Assembly: GCA_041480065.1 (NCBI GenBank)
Contig: JBGOZF010000017.1
Location: forward strand, 7,197-71,196
DNA from: Fen-999 sp041480065
GTDB taxonomy: Bacteria; Pseudomonadota; Gammaproteobacteria; Burkholderiales; Rhodocyclaceae
Length of the DNA stretch: 64,000 nucleotides
Direction of reading: 5' to 3'
The notes under the pieces were generated by a model. That model saw only the letters and a program-made list of their open reading frames with translations, had not been told where the DNA came from and made no database searches. Shown piece by piece: positions 48,889 to 58,265 of the stretch (positions are counted from its first letter, which is position 1; each line of letters begins with the position of its first letter). Position numbers and translations under genes: made by a program.

Positions 48889-50906
48889 GAATGCAACAAC
48901 TCCATTAACTGTGTCTGGTCGAGAATCCTGATACCCAACTGTTGCGCTTTTTCCAGCTTCGAGCCGGCCTCGCTGCCGGCAACGACGAAATCCGTCTTTT
49001 TCGATACCGAACCCGCCACCTTGCCGCCCCGCGCCTCGATCATTTCCTTGGCCTCTTCGCGGTTCATGGAGGGCAGCGTTCCGGTCAGCACGAAAGTCTT
49101 GCCAGCGACATTCGAGACAACCGGCACGAAGGGTTCTCCATCCGGCCAGACGACTCCGGCCGCCCTAAGATGCCGGATGACTTCGCCATTGTGCGGCTCC
49201 GCGAAGAAACGGGCAATGGAGGCGGCCACCACCGGACCGACATCAGGCACCTGCTGAAGGCGGTCTTCGTCCGCCCGCAGCAATGCGTCGAGGCTGCCGA
49301 AATAGCGCGCCAGGTCCTTGGCCGTAGCCTCGCCAACATTGCGAATGCCCAGAGAGAAGATGAATCGCGCCAACGTCGTCCGCTTGCTCCTTTCGATCGC
49401 AACCATCAGATTGCTTGCCGATTTCTCGCCCATGCGATCAAGCCCCGCCAACTGATCCACATCCAGGCTGTAGATGTCGGCCGGTGTCTTCACCACCCCG
49501 CCATCCACCAGTTGGTCGACCAGTTTTTCGCCCAAGCCCTCGATGTCCATCGCCCGTCGGCCGGCGAAATGCAGCAGCGCCTGCTTGCGCTGGGCCGGAC
49601 AGAAGAGCCCACCGGTGCAGCGGGCGATGGCTTCGTCCTCCGGCCTCTCGATGCCCGAACCGCACACGGGGCAGGACTTGGGCATAACGAACTCCGGCGC
49701 CAGGATCGCTCGGCGTTCAGGCACTATCCCGACGACTTCGGGAATCACGTCGCCGGCACGGCGAACGATCACCGTATCGCCGACGCGCACATCCTTGCGG
49801 CGCACTTCGTCCTCGTTGTGCAGCGTCGCATTGGTGACCGTAACGCCGCCGACGAACACCGGCGCCAGCCGCGCCACGGGCGTGATCGCCCCCGTGCGGC
49901 CCACCTGCACTTCGATGGCCTCGACGGTCGTCAGCGCCTCTTCAGCTGGATACTTGTGCGCCACCGCCCAGCGCGGCTCGCGGCTGACGAAGCCAAGCCG
50001 GGCTTGTAGCGCCAGCGAATTGACCTTGTACACGACGCCGTCAATGTCGAAAGGCAAGGCGTCCCGCATCGCGAGGATGCGTTCGTGAAAGGCAACCAGT
50101 TCGTCCGCGCCGCCGACCACCGCGCGATGCTCGCAAACCGGCAGGCCGAAGGCGGCCAGGGCATCGAGCACGCCACTGTGCGTGGCCGGCAGTGTCCACC
50201 CGGCCGTGTCGCCCAAACCATAGGCGAAGAAAGACAGCGGCCGCCCGGCGGCCAGCTTCGGGTCCAGTTGCCGGATACTGCCCGCCGCGCCGTTGCGCGG
50301 GTTGACCAGCGTCGACCGGCCCGCCTGGCGCTGACGTTCGTTATAGCGCTCGAAATCCCGCCGGCTCATGAACGCCTCACCGCGCACTTCGATCAGCGAC
50401 GGCACAGCGCCGTGCAGGCGCAGCGGGATTCTGTGCACGGTGCGGATGTTCTGCGTGACGTCCTCACCGGTCTCGCCATCGCCGCGCGTCGCTGCCTGGA
50501 CCAGCACGCCCTGTTCGTAGCGCAGGTTGATGGCGAGACCGTCGAACTTTAGCTCAGTGGCGTATTCGACGAGCGGTGCGCCATCGTCCAGCGCCAGCAG
50601 TTTGCGCACGCGGGCATCGAAGGCGCGGGCGCCCGATGGCCCCGTGTCCGTCTCGGTCCGAATCGACAGCATCGGCACGGCATGTCGCACGGCGACGAAT
50701 TCCGGCAGCGGCCGACCACCTACGCGCTGCGTCGGCGAATCCGGAGATATCAGATCGGGATGTTTGGCCTCAATGGCCTGAAGTTCGCGGAACAGTTTGT
50801 CATACTCCGCGTCCGGGATGGTCGGCGCATCGAGCACGTAATAGGCATGGTTGTGGCGTTCGAGTTCGCCACGCAGGAATCGGGCGCGTTCCGCGGCGGA
50901 GCTCAA
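48885..50906 (-). CDS. ligA: NAD+-dependent DNA ligase
   Basis: Seals nicks in replication and repair. The 673 residues include the NAD-binding Ia domain, the adenylation motif ELKFDG with catalytic Lys120, an OB fold, the four-Cys zinc finger starting CPVCGSGIERPEDEA, the helix-hairpin-helix domain, and a C-terminal BRCT (GKTFVLTGTLPSMNREEAKE). The start is TTG at 50906, overlapping the zipA stop (TTGA). Confidence 0.97.
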   Translation of the reverse strand: MSSAAERARFLRGELERHNHAYYVLDAPTIPDAEYDKLFRELQAIEAKHPDLISPDSPTQRVGGRPLPEFVAVRHAVPMLSIRTETDTGPSGARAFDARVRKLLALDDGAPLVEYATELKFDGLAINLRYEQGVLVQAATRGDGETGEDVTQNIRTVHRIPLRLHGAVPSLIEVRGEAFMSRRDFERYNERQRQAGRSTLVNPRNGAAGSIRQLDPKLAAGRPLSFFAYGLGDTAGWTLPATHSGVLDALAAFGLPVCEHRAVVGGADELVAFHERILAMRDALPFDIDGVVYKVNSLALQARLGFVSREPRWAVAHKYPAEEALTTVEAIEVQVGRTGAITPVARLAPVFVGGVTVTNATLHNEDEVRRKDVRVGDTVIVRRAGDVIPEVVGIVPERRAILAPEFVMPKSCPVCGSGIERPEDEAIARCTGGLFCPAQRKQALLHFAGRRAMDIEGLGEKLVDQLVDGGVVKTPADIYSLDVDQLAGLDRMGEKSASNLMVAIERSKRTTLARFIFSLGIRNVGEATAKDLARYFGSLDALLRADEDRLQQVPDVGPVVAASIARFFAEPHNGEVIRHLRAAGVVWPDGEPFVPVVSNVAGKTFVLTGTLPSMNREEAKEMIEARGGKVAGSVSKKTDFVVAGSEAGSKLEKAQQLGIRILDQTQLMELLHS

Positions 50907-51982
50907 CTGAACAGACGCAAGGCGCGCGTGCTGCCGGCCACGATCCGCCGCTGCGTCATCCTGGCTTGCAGTTCGGCCACCTTGGCGCGAATGCTTTCGA
51001 TCATGTCGGCGGACAAGGGATGGCCCTGCGCGTCGACAATCAATCCGCCCAACTCGGCAGTCAATCGTTGCGCCACGATCAGGAGACGATCAAAGGCGGA
51101 CGGCCCGTCGGCGACTCTCGGCACATCGAGCGACAAGGTGACGCCATTGGTCGCCAGCGACTCCATGGCATTCACGTTGAACGACTCCGCACCATGGTTC
51201 CCCAAGGTGAATGCCGTCAGATCCGAATCGTTGCGGTCATGGAAAAACCCGTCGTCGCCCAGTTGAAGGCCCGCGGCCTGCGCGACCTCGTTGACCTTGG
51301 CGCCGGCAAAGGCATTGCCGTCGACGGCGACGACGTTGACGCCCAACTGGACGTCGACCGCCGCGCAGAATTCGTCCAGCGCCCGGGCATGGGACAACAC
51401 GCTCGCCTGGTCCGGCACTTCCGCCACGCCGGCAAACTGCTGGGCAAGTTGGCGCACACCATCGAGAAATACCGAAAGCTCGGTGTCGGTAACCACGCCG
51501 CGCCGATCGGCGAGCTGCAGCGACGCGCACACGACCTTGTAGCGGCCCGCATCTTCGCCTGACAAGCGCCGCCATTGCCACGAGTTCTCGTCGAACGCCA
51601 GCCAGGACAGGCATTTGCTGACGTGCGGTGCCAGGAAGGATTGCGCCGCCCAAAGCGACGGTGCAGGCACGGCCTCGACAAAGTCGATGCGGACAACGCA
51701 ATCGGCCATTTCATCGACCCACTCTTCCGGCAGCGGAGGCATGCTGCGCGCTTCTTCTTCGACCGGTTCTTCCTGTAGCACCGGCTCGGTGCGCTCGGGA
51801 ATGCTGTGGGTATCGACGGTTTCCCCGTGCGCCTCGCCGCTGAAGAGGACGTCTGCCTGATCGCCGCGGAAGACCTTCTCCGCCAACCGGCGCTGGGCCC
51901 GTTCCTGCCACTTGTTGTAGCCCCAGACCCCCGCCACTGCCGCCGCCCCGACTGCGATCAGCGCGGCCTGCAAGTCGTTCAT
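50903..51982 (-). CDS. zipA: Cell division protein ZipA
   Basis: Bitopic inner-membrane protein that tethers FtsZ to the membrane. From the ATG at 51982, behind GGAGGACAAGC, it has 359 residues: a membrane helix at about 4-20 (LQAALIAVGAAAVAGVWGY), a linker, and the C-terminal ZipA-type FtsZ-binding domain at about 220-340 (including LGDDGFFHDRNDSDLTAFTL and VTLSLDVPRVADG). Gene order smc-zipA-ligA supports the call. Confidence 0.9.
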   Translation of the reverse strand: MNDLQAALIAVGAAAVAGVWGYNKWQERAQRRLAEKVFRGDQADVLFSGEAHGETVDTHSIPERTEPVLQEEPVEEEARSMPPLPEEWVDEMADCVVRIDFVEAVPAPSLWAAQSFLAPHVSKCLSWLAFDENSWQWRRLSGEDAGRYKVVCASLQLADRRGVVTDTELSVFLDGVRQLAQQFAGVAEVPDQASVLSHARALDEFCAAVDVQLGVNVVAVDGNAFAGAKVNEVAQAAGLQLGDDGFFHDRNDSDLTAFTLGNHGAESFNVNAMESLATNGVTLSLDVPRVADGPSAFDRLLIVAQRLTAELGGLIVDAQGHPLSADMIESIRAKVAELQARMTQRRIVAGSTRALRLFS

Positions 51983-52057
51983 GCTTGTCCTCCACAGGAG
52001 TTCGGGCGCACGGCCGCCCGAAGCCCGAACGGCACGCGCCGGAGGCGCAAACCGCAC

Positions 52058-52148
52058 CAGATCGTTGCCAGCGCGCCCCCAGACAGGCGAGCGCAGCGAA
52101 CTCGCTGGCTCCCTCGCCTTGAGGCGGGGGCCGGGGGGTGGTGGGCCA
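52058..52148. repeat. GC-rich element with CGCC-TTGA-GGCG hairpin after smc
   Basis: Between the smc stop and the zipA start lies a GC-rich stretch with a CGCC-TTGA-GGCG hairpin at 52115-52126 and the tail GGGGCCGGGGGGTGGTGGGCC. It resembles the element at 16657-16721, with covarying stem bases and the same TTGA loop. Confidence 0.4.
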
Positions 52149-55100
52149 TCATGCCGCTTCCCTCTCCGTCATTCGAAGCGCCTCTTCCATATCGACTTCA
52201 ACCACCCGCGAAACGCCCTGTTCCTGCATGGTAACGCCAATCAGGTGATGCGCCATCTCCATCGCGATCTTGTTGTGCGTGATGAAGAGGAACTGGGTCT
52301 GCACTGACATGCGCTTGACCATCTCGCAGAAGCGCTCGGTATTCGAGTCGTCGAGCGGCGCATCGACTTCGTCGAGCAAACAGAACGGCGCCGGGTTGAG
52401 CTGGAACATGCCGAACACCAGCGCGATGGCCGTCAGTGCCTTTTCGCCGCCGGACAGCAGATGGATGGTCGAGTTCTTCTTGCCGGGCGGCTGCGCCATG
52501 ATCTGGATGCCGGAATCGAGAATCTCCTCGCCGGTGAGGATCAGCTTCGCCTCGCCGCCACCGAAAAGCTGCGGGAACAGCTCGCCGAAATGGCGGTTCA
52601 CCGTATCGTAGGTCTCCTGCAACTGTTCGCGGGTCTCGCGGTCGATGCGACGGATCGCGTCTTCCAGCGTGTTGATGGCGGTGGTCAGGTCTTCCGATTG
52701 CGCATCGAGGAAGCCCTTGCGCTCGCTCGCGACGCTCAATTCCTCAAGCGCCGCGAGGTTCACGGACCCCAGCGCCTCTATCTCCGCCGTCAGCCGGGCG
52801 ATATCGCCCGCCAGCACCGGCTCCTTGAGTCCCGGTACCAGCTCCGCAGCCAGCGCCGCCTCGTCCTCGGGACTGGCCACGCCCACCTCGATCAGCCGCT
52901 CCTGAAACTGCTCGGCGTTGAGTTCAGCCGCCTGCTGCTTGAGCTTCCAGTCGTTGATCTTGTCGCGCGCGGGCTGCAGGCCCTGTTCCAGCTTGAGTCT
53001 TTGCTCTTCCAGCGTGCGCAGTTCGGCGGCAGCACCTTCGAGGCTGTTGCGCCGCTCGGCCAGCAGGCCCTCACGGCCCTGCTTCGAATCCAGCGCCGAC
53101 TGGAGTTGTTCCTGCAATACGGCGTCGCTGATCGCGGCCAGTTCGGTCCGGGCAATGTCGGTGTCGCCCGCGACACGCTCCATCTGTGTCCGCGCCGTTT
53201 CGGCAGCCCGTGCATTGTCTTCGAGCTTGCCCAGGCATTCGCGTTCGGAGAAGCCGGCCTCCTGGGCTTCGCGCGCCAATTGGTGTTCCAGCGCGCGAGC
53301 CTCGCGGAGCGCGACGTCTTTCTGGCGTTGCACTTCCAGCGTTTCGTCGAGACGCGCCCGCACTGTCTCCAACTGCTCGCGGCGAACCGTCGCCTCGCTC
53401 TCGGCGCGAGCAAGTTCGGCCCGTTCCGTCTCTTCGCTGCGCAGGATGTCTTCGAGATCGCGCGCGATCTGCGCCGCCCGCTCGTCGAACCGGGCTTGCG
53501 CCTGCGTCAGTTTGAGCGCCTCGACATGCGCAGCGTGCTGACGCTGTTGGGCTTCCTGGACCGCCCGGCGCGCGCCGGCGAGTTGTTCCTGCGCTTCGGC
53601 CAGCTGGTGTTCGGCATCGCCCTGCGCCTCGCGCGCCAGGTGCTCGTCCTGTTCGCGCGCGGTGATGGTGCCGGACAGTTCGTCGATTTCCCGCTGACGC
53701 TCGATGACGCCATGCGTGCGGACATCGGGAACATAGAGTGTCAGTCCGTGCGCGGCAAGCACATGACCCTGGCGCGACACGCAGGGTCCGCCGGTTGCCG
53801 GCAGGCGGCCGGCCAGATCGTCGGCGACCGAGTAACCGGCAAGCCACTCGTCCAGCACCGCTGACCACTGGGCATCGTCGCAGCGTACTTTGCCGCGCAG
53901 CGACTCCGCGGCGGAAGGCTTCGCCTGCGCGCCCTCGCGGATCGCCAGAGCAAAAGTGGCCGGCGGCGGCGATGCCAACGCACGGCGCACTGTATCGACA
54001 TCGCCGGCGAGCGCCGCCAGACGTTCGCGCAATACGGCTTCGACGGCCGTTTCCCAGCCGGGCTCGACGTGAATGGCACGCCACAGCGGCTGGGCATCGG
54101 CCAGCCCGAGGTTCTTCAGCCAATCGCCGATTTCGCCGCTTTGCTGGACGCGGCTTTGCAGTTGCTGCAAGGCATCGTGACGGGCACGCGCCTCGGTGGC
54201 CTGCCGGTGCGCGGCAGCCAGCCGCTCGCGCGCAGCGCGCAGCGCCGACTCGATATTCGGCAACTGTGCCTGAAGCTCGGTTACTCGTGCCTGCTGCACC
54301 GCGAGGTCGGCTTCGGCGGTGGATGCATTCTCTTGCGCCGCAGCCAGCAGCAACGCTTCCGGCGCCACCAGTGCGGCCTTCTCCTGCTCCAGCCGGACAC
54401 GCCGGCCAGTGAAGTTCTCGATGGCGCGCACCGCGTGGCCGCGATCGGCCTCGGCCAGCCGCAAGCCTTGCTCAGCCTCGTTGAGCACCCGGCGCGCGTC
54501 GGCAACCTGCGCCGCCGCGGTTTCGACGTCGCTTTCGGCCTGCGGCAGGCCGGCAGCGGCTTCCTCGTGACGGCTGGTCGCCATCAGCGCACGGTCGCGC
54601 GAGTTGTCGAGCAGCGACTTCCAGCGGAAGTCCTCTTCCTCGACACGCTTGATCTCGCCGCTCCAGTGATTGTTTTCGACCGCCAGTTGCGCCAGCCGGG
54701 TTTCCAGGCGCTGTCGCGAATCGCGGACGTGGTTGATCTCCGACTCCAGCCGCTTCACCTCGGCATTGGCCGCATACATCTCAGCCTGCGAAGCGTGCAG
54801 CGAGTCCGACGCCGCGAAGTGCGCCTCGCGCGCCTGCTCGACGCGTGCCTCGACTTCGCGCAGTTGTGCAGTCTCGGCTTCGACGCGGGTGGCCGCCTTT
54901 TCCACCTCGCGGCCGTAGCGTTCGGACTCGTGGCGGGCGTCGTTGCGCTTCTTGAGCCACAACAGGTTTTGCCGGCGACTCAACTGGCCGTGCAGGTCGT
55001 GATATTGCCGCGCAACTTCGGCCTGGGTTTCCAGTCGGCCGATCTGCCCCCCCAACTCGTTGCGGATGTCGTCGACGCGGGCCATGTTCTCGCGGGCGTC

Positions 55101-55655
55101 TTCGAGGCGGTGTTCGGTTTCCTTGCGGCGTTCCTTGTACTTGGTGACGCCGGCAGCCTCTTCGAGGAACATGCGCAGATCTTCGGGCTTGGCCTCGACG
55201 ATGCGCGAGATCATGCCCTGGCCGATGATGGCATACGCCCGCGGCCCCAGGCCGGTGCCGAGGAAAAGGTCGATCACGTCGCGTCGGCGGACGTGAAGGT
55301 TGTTGATGTAGTAGTTCGAGTTGCCCTCGCGGTCGAGCACGCGCTTGACGGTGATCTCGGCATATTGCGACCACTGTCCGGTCGCGCGTCCAAGATTGTT
55401 GTCGAAGAACAACTCGACACTGGCGCGGCCGACTTCCTTGCGGTTGCCGGAACCCTTGAAGATCACATCCTGGATCGACTCGCCGCGCAGTTCCGAGGCC
55501 TTGGATTCGCCCAGCACCCAGCGCACGGCGTCGATGATATTGGACTTGCCGCAGCCATTGGGACCGACCACGCCGGCCAGTTGCCCAGGGAACAGCACGG
55601 TGGTCGGCTCAACAAACGACTTGAAGCCTGAGAGTTTGAGTTTGAGGAGGCGCAC
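52149..55655 (-). CDS. smc: Chromosome segregation protein SMC
   Basis: Condensin ATPase that loops and segregates chromosomal DNA. I start at GTG 55655 (VRLLKLKLSGFKSFVEPTTV), the standard SMC N-terminus, giving 1168 residues; the frame stays open far upstream but overlaps queF there. Walker A GPNGCGKSN is at 31-39, long coiled coils flank a hinge at about 500-650, and the C-terminal head has LSGGEKALTA and Walker B CLLDEVDAPLDD. No clear ribosome site is visible. Confidence 0.97.
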   Translation of the reverse strand: MRLLKLKLSGFKSFVEPTTVLFPGQLAGVVGPNGCGKSNIIDAVRWVLGESKASELRGESIQDVIFKGSGNRKEVGRASVELFFDNNLGRATGQWSQYAEITVKRVLDREGNSNYYINNLHVRRRDVIDLFLGTGLGPRAYAIIGQGMISRIVEAKPEDLRMFLEEAAGVTKYKERRKETEHRLEDARENMARVDDIRNELGGQIGRLETQAEVARQYHDLHGQLSRRQNLLWLKKRNDARHESERYGREVEKAATRVEAETAQLREVEARVEQAREAHFAASDSLHASQAEMYAANAEVKRLESEINHVRDSRQRLETRLAQLAVENNHWSGEIKRVEEEDFRWKSLLDNSRDRALMATSRHEEAAAGLPQAESDVETAAAQVADARRVLNEAEQGLRLAEADRGHAVRAIENFTGRRVRLEQEKAALVAPEALLLAAAQENASTAEADLAVQQARVTELQAQLPNIESALRAARERLAAAHRQATEARARHDALQQLQSRVQQSGEIGDWLKNLGLADAQPLWRAIHVEPGWETAVEAVLRERLAALAGDVDTVRRALASPPPATFALAIREGAQAKPSAAESLRGKVRCDDAQWSAVLDEWLAGYSVADDLAGRLPATGGPCVSRQGHVLAAHGLTLYVPDVRTHGVIERQREIDELSGTITAREQDEHLAREAQGDAEHQLAEAQEQLAGARRAVQEAQQRQHAAHVEALKLTQAQARFDERAAQIARDLEDILRSEETERAELARAESEATVRREQLETVRARLDETLEVQRQKDVALREARALEHQLAREAQEAGFSERECLGKLEDNARAAETARTQMERVAGDTDIARTELAAISDAVLQEQLQSALDSKQGREGLLAERRNSLEGAAAELRTLEEQRLKLEQGLQPARDKINDWKLKQQAAELNAEQFQERLIEVGVASPEDEAALAAELVPGLKEPVLAGDIARLTAEIEALGSVNLAALEELSVASERKGFLDAQSEDLTTAINTLEDAIRRIDRETREQLQETYDTVNRHFGELFPQLFGGGEAKLILTGEEILDSGIQIMAQPPGKKNSTIHLLSGGEKALTAIALVFGMFQLNPAPFCLLDEVDAPLDDSNTERFCEMVKRMSVQTQFLFITHNKIAMEMAHHLIGVTMQEQGVSRVVEVDMEEALRMTEREAA

Positions 55656-55715
55656 GCTTGTTAAATCAATGAGTTGTAAACGCAAAGCCGCCTTCGGACG
55701 GCAAGGACGGTGCAT

Positions 55716-55721
55716 TATAAT
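55716..55721 (+). promoter_or_regulatory. Possible -10 element of queF
   Basis: A perfect TATAAT lies 28 bases before the queF start in the 93-base smc/queF interval. The -35 (TTCGGA) is poor. Confidence 0.4.
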
Positions 55722-55748
55722 CGCAAGGCTTCCACCCAAGCCGCCATC

Positions 55749-56168
55749 ATGCCCAGCCGCCCAGCCAAGACCCTGGAGACCTTCGCCAACCCCGCCAGCC
55801 ACCGGGATTACCACATCCACATGGAGATCCCGGAGTTCACCTGCCTGTGCCCCAAGACCGGGCAGCCGGACTTCGCGGTGCTGACGCTGGACTACGTACC
55901 CGACAAGCTCTGCGTCGAACTGAAGAGCCTGAAGCTCTACGTTTGGAGCTTCCGCGACGAGGGCCACTTCCACGAGGACGTCACCAACCGCATCCTCGAC
56001 GACCTGGCCAAGGCCGTGAAGCCGCGCTTCATGCGATTGACGGCGCGCTTCTACGTGCGCGGCGGCATCTTCACCAACGTCGTCGCCGAACATCGCAAGA
56101 AGGGCTGGAAGCCGCAGGCGCCGGTCGAACTGGCCGCATTCCCGACGCAGTCGAACGTGCGCGGCTAG
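55749..56168 (+). CDS. queF: NADPH-dependent 7-cyano-7-deazaguanine reductase (short type)
   Basis: Reduces preQ0 to preQ1 in queuosine synthesis. The 139 residues fit the short unimodular QueF. The active-site motif FTCLCPKTGQPDF holds the catalytic Cys34 and Asp41; the NADPH motif is in ELKSLKLYVWSFRDEGHFHE. The ATG at 55749 is chosen because conserved sequence begins soon after. It diverges from smc and overlaps the convergent transporter gene by 4 bases. Confidence 0.97.
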   Translation: MPSRPAKTLETFANPASHRDYHIHMEIPEFTCLCPKTGQPDFAVLTLDYVPDKLCVELKSLKLYVWSFRDEGHFHEDVTNRILDDLAKAVKPRFMRLTARFYVRGGIFTNVVAEHRKKGWKPQAPVELAAFPTQSNVRG

Positions 56169-57043
56169 CTCTCGATCCTCGCCGAAAACATGCTGGCGGC
56201 GACGATCAGCCCGCCACCCAGCCACTCGCGCAGGCCCATCGTTTCGCCCGCCAGCCACCACGAGGCAACGGCGGCGACTACCAGTTCGAACAGGAAGATC
56301 ACGACGGCGCGGTTGGCGACGACTCGGGTCAGCCCGTATTGAACGACCAGGTTGACGATCAGCAGCACCAGGCCGAGAACACCGACCATCGCCCAGGCGC
56401 CTGCGTCCAGACTGCCCAGGGAGGTGGTTCCTTCCATGGCCGCGGTGGCCAAACCGACGACGACCACGCCGGCGAAGACGGCCGCGGACTTGAGTTCGAT
56501 CGAGTAATGGCTTGCCCGCCGGATCAGCACGTTCGATAGCGCAAACAGGAGGCCAGCCAGCAGTCCAATCCACTCGGCGGCCACGCGCGGCCAGGGTGCG
56601 CCGAGTTCGGGGCGCCACAGCATCACGGCGGCACCGGCCAGGGACAGGGCGATGATGCCGGCCCCCGTGATCGTGAGACGTTCGTCGAGCAGCAGACGGG
56701 CCAGCAGCACTGTCCAAAGGGGCGCCAGATAGAAGAGCAGCAGCACGCGCATCACTTCGCCGTGCAGCATGGCGACTACGTAGCCGAGGTTGCACCCGGC
56801 CGCCGACAACGCGATCGCCACCAGCCAGCCATCGACCCGGGCGTTTCGAAGTTGCCGCCGGAAAATCGGGATCGCAAGGCACAGAGCGACGGCATAGGTC
56901 AGCACCGTCGCCATGGTCCCCGACAGACCAGCAGCTTCGAGCTTGCGATAGGGGTACCAGATGATGCCCCAGACGGTCGCGCCGGCCAGCAGCGAGCCGA
57001 TGGCGGCAAGCCGTCCTGTCCTATAATCGGTGCTTTGCGTCAT
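56165..57043 (-). CDS. EamA/DMT-family transporter
   Basis: A 292-residue inner-membrane transporter with about ten hydrophobic helices in two EamA halves (first half from LAAIGSLLAGATVWGIIWYP, second from AWAMVGVLGLVLLIVNLVVQ). The substrate is unknown; the DMT superfamily exports amino acids, purines and other metabolites. The ATG at 57043 lies only 12 bases from the divergent dapC start. Overlapping ends with queF suggest no shared operon. Confidence 0.9.
   Translation of the reverse strand: MTQSTDYRTGRLAAIGSLLAGATVWGIIWYPYRKLEAAGLSGTMATVLTYAVALCLAIPIFRRQLRNARVDGWLVAIALSAAGCNLGYVVAMLHGEVMRVLLLFYLAPLWTVLLARLLLDERLTITGAGIIALSLAGAAVMLWRPELGAPWPRVAAEWIGLLAGLLFALSNVLIRRASHYSIELKSAAVFAGVVVVGLATAAMEGTTSLGSLDAGAWAMVGVLGLVLLIVNLVVQYGLTRVVANRAVVIFLFELVVAAVASWWLAGETMGLREWLGGGLIVAASMFSARIES
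57022..57027 (+). promoter_or_regulatory. Possible dapC -10 inside the transporter gene
   Basis: TATAAT lies 28 bases before the dapC start, within the first codons of the divergent transporter gene. No clear -35. Confidence 0.35.
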
Positions 57044-57055
57044 CGTGTCGTTTCC

Positions 57056-58249
57056 GTGAATCCCCATCTCGCCAAGCTTCAGCCCTACCCGTTCGAGAAA
57101 CTGCGTCAACTGTTCGCCGGCACCACTCCACCGGCCGGCCTGAACGAAATCAAGCTGTCGATCGGCGAACCTCAGCACGGAACCCCGGAGTTCATCAAGA
57201 CGGCCCTGACCGAGAACCTCGCGGGCCTGGCCAACTACCCGGCCACCGACGGCAGCGACGACTTGCGCCAGGCGATCGCCGACTGGATCGGCCGCCGCTA
57301 CAACGTCCCGACGCCCGATGCCGCCAATCAGGTCCTGCCCGTCAATGGCTCGCGTGAGGCCCTGTTCGCCTTCGCGCAGTGCATCGCCGATTCGAGCCGG
57401 CCGGGCGGTGTGGTGCTCTGCCCGAATCCCTTCTACCAGATTTACGAAGGCGCCGCCTATCTCGCCGGCCTGACGCCGGCTTTCTTGAACCAGTTGCCGG
57501 CCAACGGCTTCGCCATGGATTTCGATGCAGTGCCGGAAGAGACCTGGCGCCGCACCCAGCTCATCTACGTCTGCTCGCCCGGCAATCCGACCGGCAACGT
57601 AATGACGCTGCCCGACTGGGCCACGTTGTTCGAACTGTCGAACCGCTACGGCTTCGTGATCGCCTCCGACGAGTGCTATTCCGAGATCTACTTCGACGAG
57701 GCCAAGCCGCCGCTCGGCAGTCTGGAAGCGGCGCGCAGGCTCGGCCGCGACGACTACCGCAACTTGGTCATGTTCTCCAGCCTGTCCAAACGCTCGAACG
57801 TGCCTGGGCTGCGCTCGGGGTTTGTCGCCGGCGATGCCGCGATCCTGGACAAGTTCTGGCTCTACCGCACCTATCACGGTTGCGCCATGGGCCTGCCGGT
57901 GCAGGCGACGTCCGCCGCTGCCTGGCGCGATGAAGCGCATGTGCGGGACAATCGCCGGCTATACAAGGAAAAGTTCGACCAGGTAACGCCCCTGATCGCC
58001 GCCCATCTCGAAACCCGCGTGCCCGACGCCGGTTTCTACCTCTGGGTGCACACGCCGATAGCCGATACGGAATTCGCGCGCGAATTGCGCCGCCGGTACA
58101 ATGTCACCGTGTTGCCTGGCAGTTACCTGGCCCGCTCGGCGGGCGGCGTGAATCCGGGCGAGCGTTTCATCCGCATCGCGCTGGTTGCCGGCATCGACGA
58201 ATGCCTGGAGGCCGCGCGGCGCATTGCCGATTTCTGCCAGCAACTCTGA
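57056..58249 (+). CDS. dapC: N-succinyldiaminopimelate aminotransferase
   Basis: PLP-dependent transamination of N-succinyl-2-amino-6-ketopimelate in the lysine/diaminopimelate pathway. From GTG 57056 it has 397 residues, starting MNPHLAKLQPYPFEKLRQLF. Class I/II fold motifs are GSREALFAFAQC, SPGNPTGNV and the PLP lysine in MFSSLSKRSNVPGLRSGF. It lies 16 bases upstream of dapD, whose product acts one step before. The GTG start fits the conserved N-terminus although no ribosome site is visible. Confidence 0.95.
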   Translation: MNPHLAKLQPYPFEKLRQLFAGTTPPAGLNEIKLSIGEPQHGTPEFIKTALTENLAGLANYPATDGSDDLRQAIADWIGRRYNVPTPDAANQVLPVNGSREALFAFAQCIADSSRPGGVVLCPNPFYQIYEGAAYLAGLTPAFLNQLPANGFAMDFDAVPEETWRRTQLIYVCSPGNPTGNVMTLPDWATLFELSNRYGFVIASDECYSEIYFDEAKPPLGSLEAARRLGRDDYRNLVMFSSLSKRSNVPGLRSGFVAGDAAILDKFWLYRTYHGCAMGLPVQATSAAAWRDEAHVRDNRRLYKEKFDQVTPLIAAHLETRVPDAGFYLWVHTPIADTEFARELRRRYNVTVLPGSYLARSAGGVNPGERFIRIALVAGIDECLEAARRIADFCQQL

Positions 58250-58265
58250 ATGTAAGGACTGGAAC

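Noticed and set aside
52149..56882. A 1577-codon reading of smc extending far past the usual N-terminus
   Set aside because: The extension overlaps queF on the other strand, is Arg-rich and unlike any domain, while the standard SMC N-terminus starts at GTG 55655.
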